From NCBI GenBank assembly GCA_024195265.1, contig JAJLRJ010000013.1, forward strand, positions 14,564,822-14,628,821: a DNA stretch of 64,000 bases. Reading direction: 5' to 3'. The notes beneath the pieces were generated by a model, which ran no database searches, was not told the origin of the DNA, and worked only from the letters and a program-made list of their open reading frames with translations. This stretch comes from Dendrophyllia cribrosa. Lineage: Eukaryota > Cnidaria > Anthozoa > Scleractinia > Dendrophylliidae. Shown piece after piece: positions 1-10,118 of the stretch. Each line of letters opens with the position of its first letter. Position 1 is the first letter of the stretch. The position numbers were made by a program, and so were the translations under genes.

Positions 1-476
1 TTTTAAGTACTCATAAAAGAAAAAGTATTAACGATATAGGGCTAAGACTTCGTCCGCAAAATGATAATTAATTAGTGTTTCTTGATGTCCATGTCAGAGG
101 TGAAAACGTTCAAATTGACGGATTGTTCTAAATGTATAATAATGATCAAACTGTAACGGTTGCGTGACAAAGTGTGTGAAAACCACGACATACTTTGCAT
201 CCTAAAAGGCCAAATAATATTGCATAGTAAAGCTTCGTTTTCGCGATGTTACGTTATAAGTTTGAGATGATACGTGTTATTACTGAGTCCAATAATAGCT
301 TTCTGGAATGACGCTTCAAACTGCACGTACATGTGAAAACGATCACGTAGATGGACCATGAATGTGGATCCGAAAGGTTTAGAACTTTCCAGATGACTAA
401 ACTGGCAGCGTAATGAGGATTTGCGGAAACTATTTAATTCGAATTGCTAGTGATCAGAAGTACAAAAAGTGTTACA
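1..476. other. Upstream flank of Tc1-like gene
   Basis: I see no gene here. The left terminal inverted repeat of the Tc1-like element should lie here or before the window edge, but no convincing inverted match to the sequence after 1574 was found. Confidence 0.4.
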
Positions 477-1574
477 ATGGTTTTCAAGGCTAAAATATCC
501 CCGGAGAAAAGAGCACTTGTAATATATTTAAGAAGAGAAACGGGTGCAAGTTTCCCGCAAATAGGGCGCAAGTGTGGTATGTCAACGTCTTCAGCAGAAC
601 GAATTTGGAAAGAATTTTTACTACCTAAGAGGAACTTGAGTGTAAAAAAGAAGAGTGGTCGGCCGAGGAAAGTGTCCCCACGGATGAAACGAGTGCTACA
701 AAGAAACCTATTGAAGTTGAGAGATGAAGGCGCTCATCTGACAGTTGAGAATTTAGTGCAATACTGCGATTTTAGCCTTCAAACAACAAGTCTAAGAACA
801 TACGCGAGATGTCTGAATGAAATGGGGTTTCGCTTACTTCAAACGCGCAGGAAAGGTCTTCTTAGAGAAAGTGATCGAAAAGTACGCGTGCAATACGCGA
901 GAAAGATGGACCGCGAAGAAAAAAACAATCCAGGATTTTGGCGAGAAGAAGTTTGCTTTTATTTGGATGGGGTCTCATTCGTTTATAAGACCAACCCAAT
1001 GAACACTGCCATGGCTCCAAAATCAAAAGTGTGGCGGCGAAAAAACGAAGGCCTGCAGGTAACATCAAAAGGTTCAAAAGATTTGGCTGGAGGAAAACGC
1101 CTGCATGTCATGGTAGCAATGGTGTACAGCCACGGCGTGATACTCAAAGAACCCTATGAAAAATTAAATGGAAAATTCTTTGCCAATTTCATAAGAGAAC
1201 ATTTTAATCTTTGTTTTGGACGCGCAGGTCCAAAGAGGAATAGATCTCGTAAATTTGTAATGGATAATGATGCTTCACAAACGTCCAAGGCAGCAATGAA
1301 CGCTTTAGAACAAACTGAAAGTGAACTTTTAAGGATACCAGCGCGCTCTCCGGATCTAAATCCAATAGAAAATATTTTCAATGTTGTTAAGGATACTTTA
1401 GAAAAAGAAGCTATTGAAAGGAACATTACTAAGGAGTCATTTGAAGAATTTAAGACTAGGGTTCTGCGAACATTAGGTGATGTGGATCCTGCTATAATAG
1501 ACCGTGCAATAGATAGTATGCCAACACGAATTCAATTAATTATCAAAGGAAAAGGTTATCGAACAAAGTACTAA
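477..1574 (+). CDS. Tc1/mariner-type transposase (DD34E)
   Basis: Transposase of the Tc1/IS630 superfamily, which cuts and joins the transposon ends at TA sites. The start is the ATG at 477; upstream in-frame codons lack ATG. The N-terminal ~110 residues look like paired helix-turn-helix domains with a basic linker (KKKSGRPRKVS). The catalytic region shows YLDGVSF for the first Asp, FVMDNDASQ for the second, and SPDLNPIENIF for the Glu, with 34 residues between second Asp and Glu as in Tc1. At 365 codons without a stop it is near the usual length, so it may be intact. Flanking inverted repeats and the TA duplication were not resolved because the window begins just upstream. Confidence 0.9.
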   Translation: MVFKAKISPEKRALVIYLRRETGASFPQIGRKCGMSTSSAERIWKEFLLPKRNLSVKKKSGRPRKVSPRMKRVLQRNLLKLRDEGAHLTVENLVQYCDFSLQTTSLRTYARCLNEMGFRLLQTRRKGLLRESDRKVRVQYARKMDREEKNNPGFWREEVCFYLDGVSFVYKTNPMNTAMAPKSKVWRRKNEGLQVTSKGSKDLAGGKRLHVMVAMVYSHGVILKEPYEKLNGKFFANFIREHFNLCFGRAGPKRNRSRKFVMDNDASQTSKAAMNALEQTESELLRIPARSPDLNPIENIFNVVKDTLEKEAIERNITKESFEEFKTRVLRTLGDVDPAIIDRAIDSMPTRIQLIIKGKGYRTKY

Positions 1575-1798
1575 TAAAACTCAACCTTTTTTATTAACGA
1601 CTGGTGTTATTTGTAGGAACAAAATGTCATTTAGAAGTTACTTCGATAGAGGTTTGGACGATATACTAACCAAAGCAATTAACCCCTAAATACTTCAAAA
1701 GCGACTAAAAACGATTCTTCCTATAATTTACTCTGTGTTAACGTAACGACCTGTCAAATTTGCGTGACGTCTCTGTTTCGCATGAGTACTTCTCCCAA

Positions 1799-2396
1799 CA
1801 TTACTCCACAATACTCCACACCTAAAAGCACTCAAAAAATAGCGTTTAAAAGGTATTTCATTTCGATGACAGTGGATTGTCGTTAATAACTTAAAAGCAG
1901 AGCACAGTACATCGTTATTTAATTTCTAAAGTAAGGATTTCCCTCATTTTGAACAATACTCCATCCAGAAACAGTTTTTAAAATATGAATCTAATTATCT
2001 TGTTTTTATTTTGTACTTTTCGTGGAGTAATGTTTGATTTCTACCGAAATGAAACCAAAACAACTGGATTCTTCATTCTAATAAGCCCTTATAACAAAGA
2101 CATTAACATTGGCCCTTTTGCTTCAATTTACATTGCTTTCAACAGGTATAATTCACCATATATGAATGGAGTAATGTCGCGCGTTCGTGGAGTAATGATA
2201 AACTTGTACAATTAATTAACGGTGAAAACCGATGACTGATAACTCTTAGCTTATGTTGTTTAACACTAACTGGGCGAAACAGTGTCCACATGGTACTAAA
2301 TGTGTAATTGTTCCGCTGGAGGAATTTGCCGCCAGAAATGAAGAAATTTCCATCTAACATTTAACATCTCTGTGTTGGCGACATCTACTACTCCAC
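1799..2396. repeat. Iteron-like CATTACTCCAC repeats
   Basis: Copies of CATTACTCCAC or its complement GTGGAGTAATG occur near 1799, 1810, 1953 (partial), 2022, 2168, 2187 and 2387 (partial), in both orientations. They lie just beyond the 3' end of the Rep-like gene. Rep proteins of the HUH type often bind iterons, so these could be binding sites; the link is inferred from position only. Confidence 0.4.
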
Positions 2397-3593
2397 CTTT
2401 CACTAGTACAATAGGAGCATCGGCGGTTGCAAACACCGGCGTATCCTTTCAAGCTCGATATCTCGCTTGGCGAAATTTTTGGGTGCTGGTAAATGAGTAA
2501 TGTCCCCTTCCAGCAACTGCAACATGTCGCCCCACGCTATTATTGACGGTTTCCAACGGAAATCATTCAACATAATAACCTCCGCCTCCTGAGCTCCAAC
2601 CCAGGCAAATGTGCCCGTTGCCGGGTTGCAAAAGGTCTTGTATATAACCTTAAGGGGTGAAAGAATAAATGTTTTCCCACAGTTTGCTGGACCATGAATA
2701 TAGACATTTCTATATTTTCCCCTGCCTTTCTCTAACAGGACATAAATTGCCTGGACAAAATCTCGCACTGGAATTTCATTACGTTGCAAAAGATTCGTAG
2801 CGGCTTGCAACCATTGTCCGTTACATTCTGATATACATTCACCTTCCTTCATTTCCTCCAAAAGTTCAATCCTAGTTTTTTGCGATCTAGCGTACTTCTC
2901 CTCTGCACAAGCTAACTCATCGGCTATTGCTAAACATTCGTCAACAGTTTTGCCACCTCGATTGCAAATAAACATCGCTAAGTCTCGCTTTCCTTCACGA
3001 TTCTGTTGAGCGGCTACAGACATTAGTTGCAATCTTGTTTTAATCTTTTTCGTCTGAATATATTCAGCAACATCATAGACTGAAAGTCCGCGTTTACGTC
3101 CTTTCTTCCCTTTACCATTGCTTTCCTTTGCAGCTTTCCGTTTTTGTTTGTTACTTGAAATAGCTTTCTCCGTTCTTGGGGGAATTGCACTTTGAAGGTC
3201 TGGGTGGCCATGTGATACCGCGAATTCAGCGTCTTCTTTGGTAGTATACTTGTAAGCGCTATAGTACGTATTATGATGCAAACTGAAATTGACTTTCACC
3301 CCGTAATTCTCATCAAGCCAGTTGCGAACACTCAACCATCTTGTCCGCTTTACTATCTTCAGGGCCATATGATAATGAAAGATATTACAGCTCGTACTAT
3401 CAGTCATGTTAGCGTGCATTTCACGCGCTACAACCCATTGTTGTACTCTTACGCCAGTTGCTTGCATCCATGCCAGTGTAACTGCTTCAGCGAATGATTC
3501 TCTCGTTGGCACTTTTTCCAAGTCTGCTCTACTATATGTAACGAGATAAACAAGGCGCTGTTCGCGAACACCAAGCTCGTCGAGTGCTTCCAT
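2296..3593 (-). pseudogene. HUH endonuclease + SF3 helicase Rep-like protein, frameshifted
   Basis: Rolling-circle or rolling-hairpin type initiator protein. The N-terminal part has a VYLVTYSR strand (motif 1), FHYHMAL (HUH-like motif 2) and YYSAYKYTTK with the candidate nicking Tyr. The C-terminal part has the SF3 helicase Walker A GPANCGKT, a B-like EVIMLNDF and the PAPKNF segment. The start is set at the ATG at 3593, because the longer frame begins with TTG. The frame ends early at 2403, but one base shift near 2449 reopens a typical SF3 tail with a stop at 2296. The gene is therefore broken by one indel. Relatives are parvovirus NS1-like and CRESS-like Reps, which occur as endogenous copies in invertebrates. 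Which lineage this belongs to cannot be decided by eye. Confidence 0.75.
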
Positions 3594-3617
3594 GTTGTTA
3601 TCTATCGTGTCATGCAA

Positions 3618-4077
3618 TTAACTCGATTACCAACGCACTTGTTATATTCAATTTGTATTTCATTATCTTGTACTGTCATTCACCAAACCAAGTAAGAATA
3701 TTTCCGACACTCATGCTAGAGACAATCACAAAACATGTCATACTATGATAATGTATTTGGCGCCTTGATTTTCGTAGAAAAAGAGGTAATGCCTAGACCA
3801 CACCCAAGTAATTTCCACACACAACCCAAGACAAAATTAGTTGGGAAGGTTTGTAAAACGTTAAAAAAATGGCACTAGCTTTGGGTTTCAGCTCAATTGA
3901 AGGCGCGCGCAACGCTTATTATAGCCCCCCTCTCCCCCAAATCCAATGTTGATAACCACTATACAAAATACAGTGTAAGTTAAGTATTTGTGTTAACAGC
4001 AACTTTGAAAGAGGGGGGAACAGGGGGGAGGGGTGAGGAAAACAAGGAACCTTCCCAACACTTTTGTCTTTGGTTGT
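3618..4077. other. Junction between Rep-like gene and truncated Polinton
   Basis: No gene seen. Sequence from about 3995 to 4077 has no match to the intact Polinton, so the homology break at about 4078 is abrupt. It contains G-rich and C-rich runs. Confidence 0.4.
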
Positions 4078-5120
4078 AGATCGGAGTCTGGATAAGTGTA
4101 ATCGGTAGAGGTGGGGCCACCACCGTATTCCCAAATGTAGACATTCCCAAGACCGTGGTTCTTGCCGTATGTGTAACGGAAGTCAGAACTGGGGTCGATG
4201 CCAAACTCTATGCAAATCTTCTTGTACGCGTCGATGTTGTATTTGTTGTCTTTCTGGTTGAATGGAGGGTCGTCTGGCAAAGCACTCACGCTTTGTTCCC
4301 CGCCCATCTGGTAAAGAATTCGCCTTGTTGTGAAATAAACATGAAACCGGTAAAACGATCTTAACTGTGGTGTTAAAGATAGACTGGAGTTCTTATCGAA
4401 GAGAATGTCACGCGAGATTCCACAGCCGGTTGTTGCACACCACAGAGCGAAGGAGAGTTGTTGTGGCCAAAAACTCATATGCGGCCCGCCCATCCACTTT
4501 CGGCCGTATTTCGCGGTTGTGAATGAAATCTGTGTGTCCCTGAAGATATTTCTGTATTTCGTTGTGAAATAATCAGTTGGCGTGACGTAAACCTTTTGCT
4601 CTTTGTCATTTTATATTGTACCAATCATGTCTTTGTCTATTGTGGTGGAGAAAGCAACAGCCGGGATTGATAACATTTGTTGCCCCAACGATAACTGATA
4701 AGGGAAACCCCCGTCATAGACAAGGCCAAGAGCGTCTCTTTCGGCGCCAGTCCAATCTTTGTGGGGCATTCTTGCAACGAGCGCCCATGAGCCAGGACCC
4801 TCTTTGTAAAGCACTTCCCCTGTGGCTGTTTTGTGGTCGTCGCCAAAATCTACTTGAACTTCAAAGTGAGACATATCGGCGCGAGGGAAACGCTTTTTGA
4901 AGTCTGAGATCGCCTTGGCCTTGGCCGCGGCAGAGAGCTTGGCAGCCTCCGGCGAACTCAACCAAGCAATTTCAGGATTAGGGGGTGGTGGCTTTGGCTT
5001 TACATGGGTATAAGCGTTTGGGGGCGAATAAAAAGGGGGTGGGGGCCCGTAATTGTGGCCGCCGATGTTTATACCAAGATTTGAATTAGGATTAAATCCA
5101 CCGGGCCGTCTGCCAAACAT
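4078..5120 (-). pseudogene. Conserved Polinton late protein, truncated
   Basis: Homologue of the gene at 49,587-51,422. It starts at the ATG at 5120, preceded by TATATTTATA...ATTGTATA-like sequence as in copy 1. The N-terminus is Gly/Pro-rich (FGRRPGGFNPNSNLG), followed by an Ala/Lys-rich helix. A TAA at 4611-4613 interrupts the frame where copy 1 is open, and the same frame then stays open to the element break at about 4078. The function is unknown. The size and the late-type TATATA promoter suggest a structural or virion-associated protein, but no fold is recognisable. Confidence 0.7.
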
Positions 5121-5194
5121 GATTGTATATTTATATTTTTAAATGTTTTCCTGTGTATATTTATGTTTTTCCAATAAACTTACATATACACACC

Positions 5195-5869
5195 ATGGTG
5201 GTGCTTACAGTTACCACAACTTCGAACCCCTACACTCTGTACTTTGATCACGTGATCCAGAATGCACACTTCATCCGCCTCCTGTCTGCCTCGTTTTACA
5301 ATTCGTGGCATAACTTGGTAGAAAAAGTGAAAATAGCCGCAGTCGTTTCTGGTGATAACCCAAAGACTACCATCATTGACATTGGCCCTGGGTTTGTTAC
5401 TCCTAATAGCCTTGCAGACATGATAAATGGTAAATTTAAAGAAAAGGGTATTGCTCTGCAGGCAAAACCATATGAACTTGGCGTTCTTTCTATTTTAAAC
5501 CCAGGACAAAAATACATAATATGGGTTTCCCCAAATCTCTCAAGATTGTTTCATATAGACATAAAAACATATCCTAATTTTACCATAAAAGGTTTTAAAC
5601 TTCCAGGCACATACTTTGTCTACTGCGATCTGCTTGACAAAGAACAGAACCTTCTCAATGGCAAACCTTCAAGCTTATTGGCTCGTTTTGATGTAACCGG
5701 AAAACCTTTTGATAAGATCAACTACCAAGGGCCCCAACATGGCGTCTGGCATACTGTAGATGGCTCTGGTAAACATGTAAATGACATCACACTGTCGATC
5801 AGAGATGAAAAGAGCAACCTCGTTGACTTCAAAGGCATGCCCTGGGAATTTGAAATTGAAATAAAATAA
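5195..5869 (+). CDS. Polinton conserved beta-rich protein, paralogue 1
   Basis: A 224-residue protein of the same family as 51,468-52,151 and the next gene. The start at 5195 follows a TATACA box by a few bases. Shared features are the N-terminal MVVLT...T.NP.T.YFDH, a central FVYCDLLDKEQNLLNGKPSS motif and a C-terminal SLSIRDE-like strand ending in EFEIEIK. The pattern is that of a small all-beta capsid-associated protein, and a minor capsid (penton-like) role is possible but unproven. The frame is intact. The gene lies 24 bp upstream of its broken tandem paralogue. Confidence 0.65.
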   Translation: MVVLTVTTTSNPYTLYFDHVIQNAHFIRLLSASFYNSWHNLVEKVKIAAVVSGDNPKTTIIDIGPGFVTPNSLADMINGKFKEKGIALQAKPYELGVLSILNPGQKYIIWVSPNLSRLFHIDIKTYPNFTIKGFKLPGTYFVYCDLLDKEQNLLNGKPSSLLARFDVTGKPFDKINYQGPQHGVWHTVDGSGKHVNDITLSIRDEKSNLVDFKGMPWEFEIEIK

Positions 5870-5893
5870 AACTTATATATACTCGCATCTGTC

Positions 5894-6555
5894 ATGGTTG
5901 TGTTGACATTTGTCACGACTTCGAACCCATACACAGTGTACTTTGATCACGCACTTCCGATGCCCAATTACATCCGGCTCCTGTCTGCCTCACTCACCAA
6001 CTCGTGGTACAACTTGAAAGAAAGAGCGGTTATCTCAGCACCTGGCAGTAATGGAAGGGTTACTGAAGTATTCTTAATTCCTGGGTTTTACACAGTGGAT
6101 AACATTGTGAAAGATTTCCTTGAGATAAAAACGAATAGACCAGTTATTGATCTAACAGTTGATACAATCACAGCAGAAGGAATAATGTTAATTAAAAGTC
6201 CCAATAATGTAACGTTTAGTAAAAATCTGACAGATTTTCTGGGTATAAGTGGTACACCGTTTTGGAGTACAGCTGTAAAAGGGTTTACATCTCCAAGCAC
6301 TTACTTTGTCCACTGCGACCTGGTTGACAAAGAACAGAACTTGCTCAATGGCAAACCTTCGAGTGTGTTGGCGCGCTTCGCAATCGTGGGAAATCATTTG
6401 AAAAGGTTCATTACCAACCAACACCACAGCATGTCTTGCGTGACACCGCGTCTGGCGAATTTGTTAACAGCATAACACTGTCAGTGAGGGATAAAGATGA
6501 CAACCTCTTTAACTTCAATGGTAGGCCATTAGAATTTGAAATCGAGATAAATTAA
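5894..6555 (+). pseudogene. Polinton conserved beta-rich protein, paralogue 2, frameshifted
   Basis: Tandem duplicate of the preceding gene: same N-terminus (MVVLTFVTTSNPYT) and same HCDLVDKEQNLLNGKPSS block. A one-base loss near 6380 sends the frame to a stop at 6475. The correct frame continues to a TAA at 6553-6555, including the family C-terminus ITLSVRDKD...EFEIEIN. Copy 1 has only one gene of this family at the same place, so the duplication belongs to this lineage. Confidence 0.75.
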
Positions 6556-6579
6556 AAAATCATATATATACCCCACGCC

Positions 6580-7275
6580 ATGAGTTCTGCCAATGTGCTT
6601 CCATCGGCACCCGAATACCACCATACAGAAAAGCTCTACCCAGTTTTGCCAAATGGTGAGATCACTCAAATCAATGCAGAAGATTTCCGGCTCAAAAAGA
6701 TTTCTGACTTGCTTAAAGAGCTGTCTGACGAAGCCAAGCATTACAGACAAGTCGCAAAGAAATACAAACGAACCCAATCGTTAGTTCATTACTCGGCGGT
6801 TGGGCTTGGGTCACTTTCTGTCGGGCTGTCATCAGGAGCCCTTGCCACTGCATTGACTGGGTTCGGAATTGTTGCAAGTCCAGCACTTGCCGGCGTTGCG
6901 ACGCTTTGTGGGCTGTCATCAGTTGGCTTTACAGCTGTAAACAAGCGGCTAGAGAGGAAAGTGACTAAGCATGAGAATATCTACACACTGGCACTGGCTA
7001 AACGCAACTCTGTCAATGAACTGGTCTCAAAGGCTCTGGAAGACAAGAGGATCAGTGATGCAGAATTCACCATAATTACTCGTGAGGTGGAAAAATAACA
7101 CGAACTCAAAGCTGCAATCAGGGATGGTGTAAAGGCATCAAAAAACGTTGCCACTCAAACACAAACACCAGACCTCGAGAAACTCAAAAATGAACTTCGC
7201 AAGGAAGTCAAACAAGAGTTTCAAAAAAAGATAAGTCTTCTCACCGCAGCATCCAAGTCCGATTTGAGAAACTAA
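6580..7275 (+). pseudogene. Polinton membrane/coiled-coil protein, one nonsense codon
   Basis: Homologue of 52,176-52,859. The ATG at 6580 follows CATATATATACCCCACGCC, the late-type TATATA box. The protein has a helical N-terminal half (AEDFRLKKISDLLKELSDEA), two Gly/Ala-rich hydrophobic stretches at about residues 70-115, and a charged coiled-coil tail. TAT in copy 1 is TAA here (7096-7098); the frame is otherwise open to 7275. The function is unknown; membrane association is inferred from hydrophobicity. Confidence 0.7.
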
Positions 7276-7334
7276 ATTCAGGTTTTAATCTACAAATCTT
7301 GAGTGAAAAATCACGCCACACATAGGCCCCTAAA

Positions 7335-7461
7335 TTCCGAAGCGCCCCCAAATACCGAAGCGCCCCCAAAAAAAATTTTCAAAAAATAAATACCGAAGCG
7401 CCCCAGAAAAACTTTTTTCAACAAAGTTGGGGCGCTTCGGTATTTGTGGGGCGCTTCGGTA
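7335..7461. repeat. Inverted array of TACCGAAGCGCCCC iterons
   Basis: Five copies of a 14-bp word: three in one direction (about 7335, 7353, 7391), then two inverted (7429, 7448). It sits between two Polinton genes, upstream of the zinc-ribbon gene, and is missing from the same interval of copy 1. Confidence 0.8.
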
Positions 7462-7539
7462 TGTTCGAGAAGCTTCGAAAAGTTGTAATTTTCTAAATAC
7501 GGCCTTTACACAACAATACCGGAAATCGCGGGAAACCCC

Positions 7540-7571
7540 CCAATTGAAAATTGCAATCTCTAAATATAAAC
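7540..7571 (+). promoter_or_regulatory. Early-type promoter: CCAATTGAA + AT box
   Basis: CCAATTGAA at 7540-7548, then an AAATATAAA box directly before the ATG at 7572. Same layout as the other early-type Polinton promoters. Confidence 0.6.
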
Positions 7572-8234
7572 ATGACTGAGTTTGGCGTACGGCTCAATGA
7601 ACTTGAGAAAGAACACAAATTTGCCATCCTTCGCTCGCTATACGGCAGCGATTACAGAAAAGAAATACACCGCTTGTGCCTGCCGGAAAAACTTTATCGG
7701 TTATGCAAAGATGTGGGGTTGGCAGAGATTGGGGAGCAATATCTACAAAAACATTACAAAGACATGGAGCTCGAACGCTGGGGCCGAAGACTCCTGTCTT
7801 GTTATGACTGCGGTGGCTCATTTTTACAATCAATCGAATCTTGTGAACTTTATTGTAAAAAATGCGGCCGTGTGGAAGTGGTCGATGATGCTCAGGTATG
7901 TACACATCAAAACAATTTCCACAGACAAAGCCATCGGCCGGGACGAAGTTATGCGTTTGGTTATGCTTTGAACCGGCTTATCAAAAAGCTCAAATTTCTG
8001 CCTGTGCAGTTGACTCTCGATCAAATCCATGAAACGAAACGTATCTTCAAACAAATAGAAGATCAGCTCCCGAGAATATCTTATACGTTTGTGATCTACA
8101 AAATCCTGGACATTATAACACCGCTTGAAGCCCCGCAACGGGCGATTGTAAATTGTCTGAGACAACGGATGTCAAATGCTATGATAATCAAAAACGAACA
8201 TTTATGGGATGATGCATTCAGAACTCTGGAGTAA
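7572..8234 (+). CDS. Zinc-ribbon protein, VLTF-3-like (copy 2)
   Basis: A 220-residue protein starting at the ATG at 7572. A central zinc ribbon is visible as CYDCGG...YCKKCG, followed by a basic, helical C-terminal half. The order (helical N-terminus, CxxC...CxxCG ribbon, helical tail) resembles viral late transcription factor 3 proteins of nucleocytoplasmic large DNA viruses. This assignment is by pattern only and is tentative. The homologue in copy 1 (52,938-53,630) is interrupted. The 3' end overlaps the convergent nuclease gene by 17 bp. If the assignment is right, it could direct late transcription from the TATATA boxes. Confidence 0.5.
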   Translation: MTEFGVRLNELEKEHKFAILRSLYGSDYRKEIHRLCLPEKLYRLCKDVGLAEIGEQYLQKHYKDMELERWGRRLLSCYDCGGSFLQSIESCELYCKKCGRVEVVDDAQVCTHQNNFHRQSHRPGRSYAFGYALNRLIKKLKFLPVQLTLDQIHETKRIFKQIEDQLPRISYTFVIYKILDIITPLEAPQRAIVNCLRQRMSNAMIIKNEHLWDDAFRTLE

Positions 8235-9330
8235 GCCTTGCCACGTGCTCCATTAGAAAGGCTTCCAAAGCGGCCTTGTCATCGCCTGTGTTTGGAATTG
8301 TGGCAGAGTCCTCGGTGTAAGTATAATTTCTGATTCTTCCTTTCAATTTTGATAAATTATCATGAAAGCATTCAACCGATCTTTGAATGTCACTCAAGAA
8401 ATCTGGGTTTTTAAACTCCCAAATTTCAGTGAGATCGAGCAATTTCCAAGCGAACATTGCGACAGGTTTCGGCCATTCTCTACGCGGATTAGAGAACGCT
8501 TCTTTCATGGAGTTAAAACGTAAAAATTCGTCATTTTCGTCACGGGCTGTGAACTCCATTCGTATTTTGCCATAAGCAACCCAAACATCTTTGGTGGCTA
8601 TTAAACCCATGACATGTTCAAACAAAGCAATTGTTTGTGTTGCCCCAAGATCAATAAGTTCGGCTTGATTGCTCTTGATGTTTTGTTTACTGAATAGATA
8701 ACAGACCCCCCAGGCAAGAGTTGAATTGTTTTTTGTCTTGTATGTTTTCCCGGCGTTGAGAAAAGAATTGTGAGCTAAACTTGAACCAATCTGGTTTAAA
8801 GAACACATTCTGAAATAGCCGTCAACAAACAAACCTTTGGAGACCATGTCGCCACTCAAAGCAAGCCCTGTTTGTATCTGATCGCAATAATAGCTAGGAA
8901 TTCTGTTCATAGCTATTTTTCGCTTGAATGGACATTTAAACTCCAACAGAATAAAGCTGCCGTCTTTATCCTTGAAATAACCGTCTGGGCTACAAGTGAC
9001 CTTTCGATAAAGCGGATGCTCTCTTGATAGATTAAGAGATATGCTGTGACCAAAAACGGAAACAGAATGTTTTTGCTCAAAATACTTGCGTATAATCGGC
9101 TCGAACAGATTGCCCCATGTACAAGCCGCATTGTTGAGCATATGTGTTGGCTGAATTTTCTTCATGAGCAAGCTGTGCCGTGATTCAAACGGCGACGATC
9201 CTGTCAAGGCAGAAATCTCTGATGCCCCAATTGTATTTTGTCTGGCTGAGAGCCAGCCGGCACTCTTTTGTTTCAGACCAGTGTGTCTCGATTTGAGAAA
9301 GTTCATGAACTCTTGTGTTGCCGTCATCAT
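8218..9330 (-). CDS. YqaJ/lambda-exonuclease-like nuclease (copy 2)
   Basis: PD-(D/E)xK nuclease of the YqaJ/viral recombinase type, 370 residues from the ATG at 9330. Motifs are IGASEISALTG near the N-terminus, CSPDGYF (catalytic Asp), LLEFKCPF (ExK) and CDQIQTGLALSG. Such enzymes resect DNA ends for recombination. The frame from 9375 starts at an alternative codon inside the promoter, so the start after TATACCA was chosen. The frame is intact and strongly similar to 53,919-55,067. This gene stays open in both Polinton copies. Confidence 0.85.
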   Translation of the reverse strand: MMTATQEFMNFLKSRHTGLKQKSAGWLSARQNTIGASEISALTGSSPFESRHSLLMKKIQPTHMLNNAACTWGNLFEPIIRKYFEQKHSVSVFGHSISLNLSREHPLYRKVTCSPDGYFKDKDGSFILLEFKCPFKRKIAMNRIPSYYCDQIQTGLALSGDMVSKGLFVDGYFRMCSLNQIGSSLAHNSFLNAGKTYKTKNNSTLAWGVCYLFSKQNIKSNQAELIDLGATQTIALFEHVMGLIATKDVWVAYGKIRMEFTARDENDEFLRFNSMKEAFSNPRREWPKPVAMFAWKLLDLTEIWEFKNPDFLSDIQRSVECFHDNLSKLKGRIRNYTYTEDSATIPNTGDDKAALEAFLMEHVARLTPEF

Positions 9331-9363
9331 TGGTATACAAAGTCCATGCGTTTTTTCAATTGG
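9331..9363 (-). promoter_or_regulatory. Early-type promoter of nuclease gene
   Basis: On the minus strand, CCAATTGAA, 17 bases, then TATACCA and the ATG. Matches 55,068-55,100 in copy 1. Confidence 0.65.
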
Positions 9364-9487
9364 TGATAACCACACAACTCTGTTTGAAAAGCTGCGAGTG
9401 ATGATTTACCTGCGATGTAATCCGAAACAAAGCTTAAGTCACGGATGTCATTTAAAGAATGTTTGAGAAGAGCTCGAGGATTTCTTT

Positions 9488-9703
9488 TCAAAGACGGGCA
9501 GCCATTTTTTCTGTTTTCAGCTTCTTGCAAGAATATTTTTGATGCTCCACGAGTGAGTAGACTCGTGTGAAGTACAAACCACAATATCTGCAAGGATATA
9601 TTTTAATGGTCCTTTTGTTTTTTCACAAAGACATAATCGCCCTTCTTTTCATAGGAATTCCTCTCATGGACAATAACTCAACCGTGATATCTCTGTGCGC
9701 CAT
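9488..9703 (-). pseudogene. Small zinc-finger protein, one nonsense codon
   Basis: The ATG at 9703 follows GGTATATCGCG, with CCAATTGAA further upstream (about 9739). The 72-codon frame has a TGA at 9623-9625. Beyond it comes a C2HC-type finger: CRYCG, then VEHQKYSC. The copy 1 protein at 53,618-53,914 also ends in one finger of this type but sits at another position. This may be a small early regulator. Confidence 0.5.
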
Positions 9704-9731
9704 CGCGATATACCAAGGGTATATGGTTTTT

Positions 9732-9938
9732 TCAATTGGTAATCAGTGATACAAGTTGCTGTGGAGTTAATGCTTCGGCAATTCTAAGTATATCTGGAGG
9801 GATAATGTTTTCTTTTGGATTGGGCTTCACCATTGTATTAGAAGCCCTTCCAAAAAAATATTTTGTGTGGTTGCGCCGATCAAAAAGAACTTCTTTTTTC
9901 TTACCAACAACAACAAAGCCGCTTCTTCCTCGCCCCAT
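9732..9938 (-). CDS. Small basic early protein MGRGR family (copy 2)
   Basis: A 68-residue frame starting MGRGR, like the 77-residue frame at 55,144-55,377, and again preceded by CCAATTGGA and GGTATATC. Both share the basic N-terminus and a C-terminal helix ending near EALTPQQLVSL. The function is unknown. Confidence 0.5.
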   Translation of the reverse strand: MGRGRSGFVVVGKKKEVLFDRRNHTKYFFGRASNTMVKPNPKENIIPPDILRIAEALTPQQLVSLITN

Positions 9939-10118
9939 TGTCGCAATTTGCGATATACCATGGATAAGGATTTCTCCAATTGGTTATGCCTCGCTTGCCG
10001 TTGCGGGAGGGCTCGGGAAAAACGCATTGTTTCTTCAATTGGTGATCTCGTGCCGGATCAGCATTCACAAGCAACTGTGGGGGCGATCTCGTGCCGGACC
10101 AGCATTCTCAAGCAGTAT

